Origin: Methylocystaceae bacterium
GTDB lineage: Bacteria; Pseudomonadota; Alphaproteobacteria; Rhizobiales; Beijerinckiaceae
Direction of reading: 5' to 3'
DNA: 21,950 nt
NCBI GenBank assembly: GCA_003152255.1
Contig: PLZT01000410.1
Span: 139 to 22,088, forward strand
The translations under genes and the position numbers were made by a program. Within the stretch, counting starts at the first letter, position 1; every line of letters begins with the position of its first letter. Below are positions 15,588-21,950 of the stretch, piece after piece. Under the pieces are notes generated by a model, which was not told the DNA's origin, ran no database searches, and worked only from the letters and a program-made list of their open reading frames with translations.

Positions 15588-15980
15588 TCAATCACGCACG
15601 TAGGCCTTGAATGACAGGTAGCCACCGATCAGCAGGAAGACCACCCCGATCGCGATGAGCGCGCCGCCGGGAGCCGGGGCGAGCTTTGACGCCATCGCGG
15701 CGATTTGCATCGGAAAGATCATGCGGATGAGGCCGATGATCAGCGACAGCCAGCCCATGACTGTCACGACGACCGGCCAGCCGCCGGTCCAACGGTTATG
15801 GAAATACACGATAGCGAGGCCGGGCACGAAGGCGGCATAGCCGGCCAGCACGACAAGCATCGGGCTTTGCGCCATGCCCTCGATTAGGGTTGGCATCGCG
15901 TCGAGATTGGCCAGCACCATCGCGGCGGTCGCGACGAGCGTGGGGCCGAGAAGAGCAGCGATCGTTTTCGAAGTCGACAT
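15588..15980 (-). CDS. Four-helix integral membrane protein of unknown function
   Basis: A 130-residue protein made almost wholly of four hydrophobic helices (about residues 7-25, 40-60, 68-88 and 105-125) with short loops, including YFHNRWTGGWPV between helices 2 and 3. I do not recognise a functional motif; similar small proteins are annotated as hypothetical inner-membrane proteins in Rhizobiales. AAGGA lies 8 bases before the ATG. It is upstream of, and likely co-transcribed with, the GST gene. Confidence 0.75.
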   Translation of the reverse strand: MSTSKTIAALLGPTLVATAAMVLANLDAMPTLIEGMAQSPMLVVLAGYAAFVPGLAIVYFHNRWTGGWPVVVTVMGWLSLIIGLIRMIFPMQIAAMASKLAPAPGGALIAIGVVFLLIGGYLSFKAYVRD

Positions 15981-16027
15981 CGGAACCGTCCTTTACGATG
16001 CGGCGGCGCGCGAAACATGCGCGCGGA

Positions 16028-16177
16028 TCAATCGCGCGTCCTGCCCTTGTGAACGCGACCCTTGCTTGCCGGTCGCTCCTTCTTCAATTTCGGAAGCTTC
16101 GGGCCGTCGCCCGCCGCCTGGACGGGCCGCAAGCGCCGCCTGCCGGCGGGTGACATTGCGTCGTCAAGCTTACCCAT
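16028..16177 (-). CDS. Possible small basic protein (49 aa)
   Basis: An open frame of 49 codons, starting MGKLDDAMSPAGRRRLRP and ending HKGRTRD, rich in Lys/Arg/Pro with no hydrophobic segment. GGAGGG lies about 9 bases before the ATG (16175-16177), and third codon positions are mostly G or C as in neighbouring genes. It ends 47 bases before the membrane protein gene on the same strand, so it could be the first gene of that unit. I recognise no family. The remaining 246 bases up to the ABC gene (16178-16423) hold no other supported feature and must contain divergent promoters. Confidence 0.4.
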   Translation of the reverse strand: MGKLDDAMSPAGRRRLRPVQAAGDGPKLPKLKKERPASKGRVHKGRTRD

Positions 16178-16423
16178 CGCACCGCCCTCCCCGACTTCGC
16201 CATGCCAAACATGTAGTCACGCGAACCAGAAATTTCATCGACCTCGATCAAAAGGCGAAGAACGCCCAACGACTCCGCGACGCCAACGGCGAAGCGGCAA
16301 CGGAAATAGCCGATTAGCGATCGCGGCGTTTACTTAAAATATACGGAAAGCGTGTCCTTTGACTTCCACCAAACGAATAAGCAAGCCGCCGCCGCGTTGG
16401 CGCGGCGTATCGGCGAGGTCGGC

Positions 16424-17182
16424 ATGAACGATAAATCTTCGCCTCTCGCGCTAAGAATTCGTGGACTCGCCAAATCCTTCGAGCGACCGGCGGTGGACGG
16501 GCTCGATCTGTGCGTCCCCGCCGGCGAATTCTACACCTTGCTCGGACCCAATGGCGCGGGCAAGACGACCACGATGCGCATGGTCGCCGGCCTCCTTCCG
16601 CCGGACCGCGGATCGATCTCCATCTTTGGCGTCGACGCGCTGGCCGATCCCATCGGCGCCAAGCGCATCATGGCCTGGGTTTCCGACGAGCCGATGCTCT
16701 ACGACCAGTTGACGCCGATGGAGTATCTCGACTTCGTGGCCGGGTTGTGGGAGGTCGACGCGAAGCTCGCCGAGGCGCGGGCGCGCGATTTGCTCGCCTG
16801 GCTCGGTCTCGCTCCCCATGCAGATGAGCGTTGCGCGCAATTTTCCAAGGGCATGCGTCAAAAGCTGGCGCTCGCCGGCGCGCTCGTGCATGAACCAAGG
16901 CTGATCATCCTGGATGAACCCTTCACCGGCCTCGACGCCGGGTCGTCGCGCGTGGTGAAGGACGTGCTGCGCGAGCGCGTCCGCGCCGGCTGCTCGGTGA
17001 TCATGACGACTCATATTCTGGAGGTCGCCGAGCGCATGGCCGATCGCATCGGCGTCATGTCCAAAGGAAGACTCATCGCCGACGGCCGGCTGGATGAGTT
17101 GCGGGTTCGAGCGGGTTCCGGCGACGCCAGTCTCGAGGACACGTTCCTGGCTCTCGTCGCGCAAGACCGGGTCGCGGCATGA
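16424..17182 (+). CDS. ABC transporter ATP-binding protein
   Basis: A 252-residue ABC-type ATPase. It has Walker A GPNGAGKTT (41-49), signature FSKGMRQKLALAGAL (140-154), Walker B LIILDEPFTGLD (160-171) and the switch His in MTTH (194-197). The Q-loop glutamine is replaced in the segment WVSDEPMLYDQLT, a variant common in ABC-2 exporter subfamilies. The start at 16424 has GAGG 5 bases before it; an in-frame GTG at 16352 would add 24 residues without similarity. Its TGA overlaps the ATG of the permease gene by four bases (ATGA), so the two products form one exporter. The substrate is unknown. Confidence 0.93.
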   Translation: MNDKSSPLALRIRGLAKSFERPAVDGLDLCVPAGEFYTLLGPNGAGKTTTMRMVAGLLPPDRGSISIFGVDALADPIGAKRIMAWVSDEPMLYDQLTPMEYLDFVAGLWEVDAKLAEARARDLLAWLGLAPHADERCAQFSKGMRQKLALAGALVHEPRLIILDEPFTGLDAGSSRVVKDVLRERVRAGCSVIMTTHILEVAERMADRIGVMSKGRLIADGRLDELRVRAGSGDASLEDTFLALVAQDRVAA

Positions 17183-18711
17183 GCGCGCCCGGCTCCGTCC
17201 GTTGGTTCGCGTCGCATGAAACGCGGCTCGCGTGGCGCGACTGGAGTTGGCTGATGACTCGCGGGGGCCGCCGGCGCGGCCATGCGGCGGCGTTCGGCTT
17301 TCTCGCCTTCGTCTTGTTCCTGCATGGTCTCGCCTATGTGTTTTTATCGCGTTCGACCGGCCTGACTGGCTCGGGCGACGCGCGGGAGCTCGTCGTCATC
17401 GCCTGCATGCTGGCGCTGGCCTTCTCGGCCATGCTGTCGCAAGCGATGGAGTCGGTGACGCGCGCCTTTTACGCGCGCGGGGATCTCGAGCTGATCCTGA
17501 CCTCTCCGGCGGCGACGGCGCGGCTGTTCGCCGTGCGCATTTGCGCGATAACCGCGACGATTCTTTCCATGTCGCTGGTTTTCGCCGCGCCGTTCATCAA
17601 CATGCAGGCTTGGCTCGGCGGAGCGCGCTGGCTCTGCGCCTATGCGGTCGTGGTCACGCTGTCGATGCTCGCGGTCGCCGTCGCGATTCTGATCGTCGGC
17701 GCGCTATTCGCCGTCATCGGCGCGAGGCGCACGCGATCGATCTCGCAGATCGTCGCGGCGGTGATCGGCGCGGCTTTCGCCATCGGGTTGCAGTTCGCCG
17801 CGATCGTCTCGTTCGGCACGATGGCCGTTCCCCGATTCGCCGTGTTGGAGCGGCTGGCGCCCGGCCCCGATAACGCGATTTTATGGCCGGCCCGGGCCGT
17901 TTTCGGCGAGCCGGCGGCGCTCGCCTTTTTCATCGGTCTCGGCGTGGTCGCCCTCGCCGCGGTGATCGGCGTTTTCGCGCCGCGCTTTGGCCGGCTCGCG
18001 CTGGCCGCCGGCGGCGTGTCGCATGGCGCCACGAAAAAGAGCCGGACAGAAACGCGCTTCCGCGGCGCGTCGCCCGCGCAGGCGCTGCGGCGCAAGGAGT
18101 GGTCCCTGCTGGTTCGCGATCCCTGGCTGATGTCGCAGACGCTGATGCAACTGCTCTATTTGTTGCCCGCCGCCTTCCTGCTTTGGCGCAGCTTTTTCAG
18201 CGAAGGCGGCGTCGCGACGTTCCTATCGCCGATACTGATCATGGCGGCAGGACAATTGGGCGGCGGCCTCGCCTGGCTCGCGGTGTCCGGCGAGGACGCG
18301 CCTGAACTCATCGCCACGGCGCCGGTTCCGAGCAATAATGTTCTGCGCGCCAAGACCGAGGCGGTGCTTATCGGGGTCGCCATTGTTTTCGCGCCCCTCG
18401 TCATGATGCTCGCCGCCGTCGCGCCGTTCGCCGCGCTGGTCTCGCTCGTCGGCCTCACGGTCGCGGCGGGTTCCGCCACGGCGATTCAATATTGGTTTCG
18501 CGCTCAGGCCAAACGCAGTCATTTTCGGCGACGCCAAACCTCGTCGCGCGTCGCGACATTCGCCGAGGCGCTGTCCTCGAACGGATGGGCCGGCGCCGGC
18601 GCTCTGGCGGTCACGGGAACATGGCTCGCCATAGTCCCCGGCGTCATGGTTGTCGCGATGCTGGCCGGCGTATGGTGGATCAGCCCAGCCAGATGTTCGG
18701 CTGCGAATTGA
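17179..18711 (+). CDS. ABC transporter permease (putative exporter)
   Basis: A 510-residue inner-membrane protein with roughly ten hydrophobic helices in two halves, separated by a charged cytoplasmic region around GATKKSRTETRFRGASPAQALRRKEW (split for length; about residues 282-310). The first half carries YARGDLELILTSP (98-110) and the second AWLAVSGEDAPELIATAP, the paired cytoplasmic motifs typical of this fused two-domain permease family. It overlaps the ATPase gene by ATGA, so stoichiometric production is expected. There are no substrate clues in the neighbourhood. The C-terminal end is short and polar. Confidence 0.85.
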   Translation: MSAPGSVRWFASHETRLAWRDWSWLMTRGGRRRGHAAAFGFLAFVLFLHGLAYVFLSRSTGLTGSGDARELVVIACMLALAFSAMLSQAMESVTRAFYARGDLELILTSPAATARLFAVRICAITATILSMSLVFAAPFINMQAWLGGARWLCAYAVVVTLSMLAVAVAILIVGALFAVIGARRTRSISQIVAAVIGAAFAIGLQFAAIVSFGTMAVPRFAVLERLAPGPDNAILWPARAVFGEPAALAFFIGLGVVALAAVIGVFAPRFGRLALAAGGVSHGATKKSRTETRFRGASPAQALRRKEWSLLVRDPWLMSQTLMQLLYLLPAAFLLWRSFFSEGGVATFLSPILIMAAGQLGGGLAWLAVSGEDAPELIATAPVPSNNVLRAKTEAVLIGVAIVFAPLVMMLAAVAPFAALVSLVGLTVAAGSATAIQYWFRAQAKRSHFRRRQTSSRVATFAEALSSNGWAGAGALAVTGTWLAIVPGVMVVAMLAGVWWISPARCSAAN

Positions 18712-18719
18712 GGCAGCCC

Positions 18720-18747
18720 TATCGCGGGAGGCGCCGGCTCCGCGATA
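18720..18747 (+). terminator. Hairpin after the ABC transporter operon
   Basis: TATCGCGG (18720-18727) and CCGCGATA (18740-18747) form a perfect 8-bp stem with a 12-base loop, starting 9 bases after the permease stop. There is no downstream T-run, so intrinsic termination may be weak. It separates the ABC pair from the SDR gene at 18805. Confidence 0.5.
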
Positions 18748-18804
18748 AGGTGCGGCGACGCAATTATGGCCCATTCGATTAACGACAGCTATCGGAGTTC
18801 ACGG

Positions 18805-19569
18805 ATGAAAAGATTCGATGGGAAAGTCGCGCTTGTCACCGGCGCGGCGCGTGGACTGGGCCGGGTGACCGCGCAAGCCTTCGCGCGCGAGGGGGCGAAA
18901 GTCGTGGTGGCCGACATCGACGAGGCGGGCGGCGAAGCAACAATGAGCCTCATTCGCGATGAGGGGGCCGAAGCTCTGTTCATACGCGCGGATATCGGAA
19001 CCGAGTCGGACGTCGCGGAGCTGATCGAGAAGACGGTCGACGCATACGGCCGTCTCGATTGCGCCGTGAACAACGCGGGCGTCGTGCGATTCACTCCGCT
19101 CGTCGAAGAGACGGCGGCAGGTTTCGACTTTCATCTCCATACAAATCTTCGCGGCGTGTTTTATTGCATGAAGCATGAGATCCGTCAGATGCTCAAGAAT
19201 GGCGGTGGCGCGATCGTTAATCAGTCTTCCATCACGGGGAGCCTAACCGGCAACCCCGGCGAGACCGCCTACGCCGCGACAAAGGGCGGCGTGGACGGTC
19301 TCACCAAGTCAGCGGCGCTCGAAGTCGCCAAGCACAACATCAGCATTAACGCCATAGCGGCGTGCGGCATCGACGCGCCAGGCGACGTTTTCCATCAGTG
19401 GATTGAAAAAGAAAAAATCACTCCCGAAGCCGCGGGCAAGCTGTTCCCGATCGGCCGGATGGGCAAAGCCGACGAACTCACCGCGGCGGTTTTGTTCCTA
19501 TGCTCCGACGAGGCGCGGTTTATCGTGGGTCATCTACTTGTCGTCGATGGAGGATGGATCGCGCGATAA
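18805..19569 (+). CDS. Short-chain dehydrogenase/reductase (SDR)
   Basis: A 254-residue classical SDR oxidoreductase. It shows the coenzyme motif TGAARGLG (12-19), Asp37 after VVVAD (NAD-type preference), NNAG (89-92), the catalytic Ser in IVNQSSITG (137-145) and Tyr156/Lys160 in YAATK. The C-terminal FLCSDEARFIVGHLLVVDGG is also standard. The segment INAIAACGIDAP replaces the more usual VNAVAPG. The substrate is unknown. I chose the ATG at 18805 because CGGAG is 7 bases upstream and the family begins at MKRFDGKVALVTG; an ATG at 18766 would add 13 residues. Confidence 0.9.
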   Translation: MKRFDGKVALVTGAARGLGRVTAQAFAREGAKVVVADIDEAGGEATMSLIRDEGAEALFIRADIGTESDVAELIEKTVDAYGRLDCAVNNAGVVRFTPLVEETAAGFDFHLHTNLRGVFYCMKHEIRQMLKNGGGAIVNQSSITGSLTGNPGETAYAATKGGVDGLTKSAALEVAKHNISINAIAACGIDAPGDVFHQWIEKEKITPEAAGKLFPIGRMGKADELTAAVLFLCSDEARFIVGHLLVVDGGWIAR

Positions 19570-19603
19570 GAATTCGTCCAACGACGCCTGAGGATCCAAC
19601 CCT

Positions 19604-19628
19604 GAGCCCGGGAATATTTCCGGGGCTC
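19604..19628. terminator. Hairpin between convergent SDR and DUF3309 genes
   Basis: GAGCCCGGGAA (19604-19614) pairs with TTCCGGGGCTC (19618-19628) with one mismatch around a 3-base loop. It lies 34 bases after the SDR stop and 10 bases beyond the DUF3309 stop, so it could terminate both transcripts. No long T-run is present. Confidence 0.5.
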
Positions 19629-19638
19629 CGACTCGAAG

Positions 19639-19803
19639 TCAAAGCTTTCCAAGGAGGACCAACACAAGGAGCACGAGCACGACGACGCCGAGGCCGCCGC
19701 CTCCGTAATAGCCCATCCCATAGAACGGTCCTCCGCCTATCCCGCTGAATCCGCCAAGCAGCGCAATGACCAGAATTACTAGAATGATCGTGCCGATGGA
19801 CAT
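19639..19803 (-). CDS. DUF3309 family small membrane protein
   Basis: A 54-residue protein with two hydrophobic helices (about 4-18 and 38-52) joined by a Gly/Tyr-rich loop (GIGGGPFYGMGYYGGGG), the DUF3309 layout. The family is common in Rhizobiales stress regulons, and its function is unknown. The start is the ATG at 19801-19803, since AAGGAGG stands 6 bases upstream of it; the ATG two codons earlier abuts the Shine-Dalgarno. An EcfG-type promoter lies upstream at 19892-19916, placing the gene in the general stress response. Confidence 0.8.
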   Translation of the reverse strand: MSIGTIILVILVIALLGGFSGIGGGPFYGMGYYGGGGLGVVVLVLLVLVLLGKL

Positions 19804-19891
19804 GTTCATCCTCCTTTGCCGGACGACCGCAACGAAAGCTTCACGTCCCAAGTCGTCGCGAACACACCCCGTTGAGCGTGCTCGAAGGAGA

Positions 19892-19916
19892 AACGAAACG
19901 CGGTTTGTAACGTTCC
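19892..19916 (-). promoter_or_regulatory. EcfG-type general stress promoter of the DUF3309 gene
   Basis: On the minus strand GGAAC (19912-19916), a 16-base spacer and CGTT (19892-19895) fit the alphaproteobacterial general-stress sigma factor (EcfG) consensus GGAAC-N16/17-CGTT exactly. The 5' leader to the ATG at 19803 would be about 80 bases. Confidence 0.75.
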
Positions 19917-19935
19917 CCAAACGCGCCCCTTGAAT

Positions 19936-20133
19936 CTATTTTTTTGCTTGGCCTTTGCAGAACAGCGCATCGGCCGCGGCGCGAGCGCTCAATATTGCTT
20001 CTGGGCTTTTGCGCGGCGAACTCGTGGGTCCTAGGGGCCCGGGCGTCCCGGGGCGGATTTCGGTTTTGACCGATTTCCATTTGCGGCCGCTGCTCTTGAC
20101 CTCGACTTGAAAGGCGCGACAGGCACGACGCAT
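19936..20133 (-). CDS. Small hypothetical protein (65 aa)
   Basis: A 65-codon frame with a basic first half (FQVEVKSSGRKWKSVKTEI) and a second half ending in SPEAILSARAAADALF and a Lys-rich tail. AAGGA stands about 7 bases before the ATG (20131-20133). The layout resembles small uncharacterised Rhizobiales proteins, but I cannot name a family. It sits among stress-related genes on the same strand. No clear promoter was found, although a lone GGAAC occurs about 40 bases upstream. Confidence 0.45.
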   Translation of the reverse strand: MRRACRAFQVEVKSSGRKWKSVKTEIRPGTPGPLGPTSSPRKSPEAILSARAAADALFCKGQAKK

Positions 20134-20336
20134 TATCTGTCCTTCTCCGACCTGTTGGTCTGTTGAAAAGCTCGTTCCGCATCTTGGCGCTTCGTACTGC
20201 CCAGTGGCCGGATCGCCACGCAACGGAAGGATGTCGGACAATATGTCGCGACGACTTCAGCGCCGCCAACAATAGGAGAGACCGCCAAACCGGGTAGAAA
20301 GTTCCGTCATAATCTCCAACGTCGTTTCGCCAAATT

Positions 20337-20702
20337 TTGTGCGGCTCCATGCCAAATCGACCTCCGCACGTTCTACTTAGGAGGTTCAAATGGAATGAAC
20401 AGCACAAATTCGGCGCCCGGATCAGCGCGGCGACCACGGTGCGCGAGGCTCTGGATCTTATCGCTCGGAACGAGCCAGATCTCGCCATTCTCGACGTGAA
20501 TCTCGCTGTGGAAAGCAGCTTTCCAGTCGCTCAAAAGCTTCACGAGTTGGGGATCGCGTTCATTTTCGCGACGGGATATGGCGAAAGCGCAGCGTCTCCA
20601 CCCAAGCTGGCCTATGCGCCGGTGGTCACCAAGCCCTATAGAGGACCGCGGTTGCTTACCGCGCTGGCCGAAGCCGCGCGGCTTCGCGAACCGCGGGGCT
20701 AG
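20337..20702 (+). pseudogene. 5'-truncated response regulator receiver domain
   Basis: The frame encodes the last three quarters of a CheY-like receiver. The ATTVREALDLI helix is followed by the phospho-acceptor in LAILDVNL (Asp53 of this frame), the FATGYGES threonine (Thr79) and KPYR (Lys99). The first beta strand and the acidic pair that hold Mg2+ are missing; the first 24 residues of the frame are unrelated. A strong ribosome site AGGAGG (20379-20384) and ATG (20390) lie just before the homology, but in another frame, reading ATG-GAA-TGA. A small deletion after the original start codon would explain this. It could not work as a normal receiver. Confidence 0.65.
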
Positions 20703-20842
20703 TCGAGGCCCGCCGTGAATTGCATGGGCTTGACCGATGGCTTTGGCGTCCTAAACGGCGCGTTTTCGAGCCGTTCAATGATGCTTTGCATGCCCTAAAC
20801 TCGTCACCCCCGTTTGAGCGCGCGCAACCGTTCTCGGGTCCA

Positions 20843-21172
20843 TCAACGCCTTGAATTCCACGCGGCGCCCACGATGCAGCCCGCCGCCAACGCCAGACCG
20901 AGGCAAAGGGCGGGATTCGCCCGAACAGTCGATTCAAAAACCTCTTTTGCGGCAACCGCTCGCTCTTTGGCATGATCGGCGGCTTTGAGGCCTTTTTCGG
21001 TTGCGACCGCCACCGCGTCTTGGGTTGTGTGTATTGCGTCAGTGGCCGCTTGCGTCGCATGGTCCAAGACGGGACTGAGGGTTTTCTCGATCTGACCCGG
21101 CGCCTCCCTCAGCGCGTTCAGCGCGCTTTCAGAAGCGTTCGAAACTTTATCGGTTAGCGTCGTGCTGTGCAT
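20843..21172 (-). CDS. DUF883/ElaB-like membrane-anchored stress protein
   Basis: A 109-residue protein with a long Ala-rich amphipathic helical part (about 1-85, with repeated DHATQAATDAIHTTQDAV-like segments) and one C-terminal hydrophobic helix, NPALCLGLALAAGCIVGAAW, ending in Arg-Arg. This is the layout of the DUF883/YqjD/ElaB family, inner-membrane-anchored proteins; E. coli members bind ribosomes in stationary phase. The ATG at 21170-21172 has GGAG 7 bases upstream; another ATG lies directly before it. No EcfG promoter motif precedes it, but read-through from the CsbD gene 163 bases upstream is possible. Confidence 0.7.
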   Translation of the reverse strand: MHSTTLTDKVSNASESALNALREAPGQIEKTLSPVLDHATQAATDAIHTTQDAVAVATEKGLKAADHAKERAVAAKEVFESTVRANPALCLGLALAAGCIVGAAWNSRR

Positions 21173-21199
21173 CATCTTGCTCCAACGTACGAGGTATAA

Positions 21200-21252
21200 G
21201 AATTATGCGAACGTAAAAGCGGTTGAATAGTCGCTCTCCCTTCGCATAATTC
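21200..21252. repeat. 12-bp perfect inverted repeat
   Basis: GAATTATGCGAA (21200-21211) and TTCGCATAATTC (21241-21252) are exact reverse complements with a 29-base spacer. The repeat lies between the CsbD stop and the DUF883 start, 28 bases upstream of the latter. It could form a leader hairpin or be a pair of regulator half-sites. Confidence 0.5.
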
Positions 21253-21305
21253 GAGTTCGCGCACGTGCGTCTCTCGTTCAGACAACGCCGAGCGCAAGCG
21301 TCCCC

Positions 21306-21325
21306 TCGCCTGTAAGCGCAGGCGA
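21306..21325 (-). terminator. Hairpin after the CsbD gene
   Basis: TCGCCTG (21306-21312) and CAGGCGA (21319-21325) make a 7-bp stem with a 6-base loop, 10 bases beyond the CsbD stop on the minus strand. No T-run follows, so the terminator call is tentative. Confidence 0.4.
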
Positions 21326-21335
21326 AGTCGCGCGT

Positions 21336-21536
21336 TTAGCCGTGCTTCTTCACCCAATTCTCGATTTCGCTGTGCGCCTGTTCCTTGGTGTAGCCGTAGC
21401 GCTCTTGCAGCCGGCCCGCGAGTTCGGATTGCTTTCCCTCGACCAATTTGAGGTCGTCCTCGGTCAGCTTGCCCCACTGCTGCTGGACCTTGCCTTTGAG
21501 CTGCTTCCAATTGCCTTCGATGATATCCCAGTTCAT
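21336..21536 (-). CDS. CsbD family general stress protein
   Basis: A 66-residue CsbD-like protein: NWDIIEGNWKQLKGKVQQQW at the N-terminus, then GKLTEDDLKLVEGKQSELAG and a C-terminal EIENWVKKHG, matching the family along its full length. These small hydrophilic helical proteins are stress-induced in many bacteria; their molecular role is unknown. AAGGAG precedes the ATG by about 7 bases. An EcfG-type promoter at 21577-21601 gives a short leader of roughly 35 bases and puts the gene in the general stress regulon. Confidence 0.92.
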   Translation of the reverse strand: MNWDIIEGNWKQLKGKVQQQWGKLTEDDLKLVEGKQSELAGRLQERYGYTKEQAHSEIENWVKKHG

Positions 21537-21576
21537 GATGTTCTCCTTGGTGATAGGACGGGTCGTCCAAGTGTGG

Positions 21577-21601
21577 AACGCTGGGGTCGCCCCATTGTTC
21601 C
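21577..21601 (-). promoter_or_regulatory. EcfG-type general stress promoter of the CsbD gene
   Basis: On the minus strand GGAAC (21597-21601), 16 bases, then CGTT (21577-21580): an exact match to the EcfG consensus. The -10 is about 40 bases before the CsbD ATG. The promoter ends 21 bases before the PRC-barrel remnant on the other strand. Confidence 0.8.
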
Positions 21602-21621
21602 GAATTTCTCAAACAGCAAGA

Positions 21622-21846
21622 TTTAACCTCATCGTTGCCGATAACCAGAGCGTCGAGGCCGCGATCGTCTCGGTCGGCGGCTTTCTCGGCATCAAGGAAA
21701 AGTATGTCGCTGTTCCGATCAACGCACTTCGCCCCACCGAAAGAAACGGCAAGTGGCGTCTGATCATGAACGCGACCAAGGAAATTCTGAAATCCGCGCC
21801 GGGCTTCAAATATGACAGGTCCCAGGAGGTTTGGACGGCGGGCTGA
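21622..21846 (+). pseudogene. 5'-truncated PRC-barrel domain remnant
   Basis: The frame contains the C-terminal part of a PRC-barrel protein: NLIVADNQSVEAAIVSVGG, FLGIKEKYVAVPINAL and MNATKEILKSAPGFKYD are the usual strand pattern and tail. The N-terminal strands, normally about 40-50 residues, are missing; upstream sequence is the CsbD promoter region instead, and no start codon with a ribosome site precedes the homology. The intact C-terminal end and stop at 21844-21846 suggest a 5' deletion rather than general decay. PRC-barrel genes often accompany stress genes of this type. Confidence 0.7.
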
Positions 21847-21884
21847 GCTACGGCCATTTCCGCTGGGAGCGACTTCAACCATGC

Positions 21885-21910
21885 GCTCCGCCTTCCTTTG
21901 GAGGCGGAGC
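21885..21910 (+). terminator. Hairpin after the PRC-barrel remnant
   Basis: GCTCCGCCT (21885-21893) pairs perfectly with AGGCGGAGC (21902-21910), with an 8-base loop that may close further. It lies 38 bases after the PRC-barrel stop and is probably the surviving terminator of that gene. A short CTTTA follows. Confidence 0.55.
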
Positions 21911-21939
21911 TCGCGCTTTAAGAGGAGGCCGGCTCAAAC

Positions 21940-21950
21940 ATGAAGTGCAA
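21940..21950 (+). CDS. Possible gene start at the right edge (partial)
   Basis: AGGAGG (21923-21928) is followed after 11 bases by ATG (21940-21942), reading M-K-C before the window ends. The ribosome site and its position after a hairpin suggest the start of another plus-strand gene. Too little sequence is present to identify it. Confidence 0.3.

Noticed and set aside
20160..20180. GGAAC on the minus strand just upstream of the 65-residue hypothetical gene
   Set aside because: No CGTT at 16 or 17 bases; the sequence there reads CAAC/AACA.
20281..20305. GGAAC-N16-CGGT on the minus strand as a third EcfG promoter
   Set aside because: The -10 has one mismatch to CGTT in a four-base core, and the nearest minus-strand start (20133) is about 150 bases away; too weak to claim.

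Overview
The window looks like chromosome from a GC-rich alphaproteobacterium of the Hyphomicrobiales, quite possibly a methylotroph or type II methanotroph of the Methylocystaceae/Beijerinckiaceae. The grounds are an N-type ATPase operon, a PHA-granule phasin, a methanethiol oxidase cluster, NnrU, a beta-class GST, small general-stress genes with GGAAC-N16-CGTT (EcfG-type) promoters, and GC-rich palindromic repeats. The taxonomic guess is inference; no rRNA gene or phylogenetic marker lies in the window. No tRNA, rRNA, CRISPR array, transposase or phage integrase was recognised.

Layout. (1) 1-2183, minus strand: the first genes of an N-ATPase operon, atpD-atpC-atpQ, running off the left edge. 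(2) 2624-3019: a phasin on the plus strand, converging through a hairpin on (3) a 649-residue Aquifex-type aconitase (minus strand) in which the usual first Fe-S cluster cysteine is serine. (4) 5167-6795: a secreted Gly/His-rich protein ending in two LTxxQ-like repeats. (5) 7028-10423, minus strand: a compact operon of DUF4242 gene, mtoX (copper-dependent methanethiol oxidase, SBP56 family), an SCO/SenC-like copper chaperone and a MauG/CcpA-type dihaem protein. Just upstream is a TetR gene. A 17-bp motif built on GACCGGTC, 16/17 identical between copies, lies in the TetR promoter and again in front of the operon.

(6) 11144-13998: a secreted cyclase-family hydrolase, a VAT-1-like quinone oxidoreductase and NnrU, with a long palindromic repeat between the last two. 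(7) 14093-14253: two inverted copies of a CCCTCTCCCCGC hairpin repeat. (8) 14292-16177, minus strand: a poly-gamma-glutamate hydrolase-family protein, a GST, a four-helix membrane protein and a possible small basic protein. (9) 16424-18711: an ABC ATPase/permease pair with a hairpin after it, then an SDR oxidoreductase. (10) 19639-21950: a stress-type block (DUF3309, small hypothetical, DUF883, CsbD) with two EcfG-type promoters and two 5'-truncated gene remnants (a response-regulator receiver and a PRC-barrel domain).

The most coherent system is the TetR-controlled methanethiol oxidation operon. MtoX would convert methanethiol to formaldehyde, sulfide and hydrogen peroxide in the periplasm. 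The SCO-like and MauG-like proteins are the expected maturation or electron-transfer partners. The DUF4242 protein as first gene, and possibly the neighbouring Gly/His-rich protein, are the less described parts.
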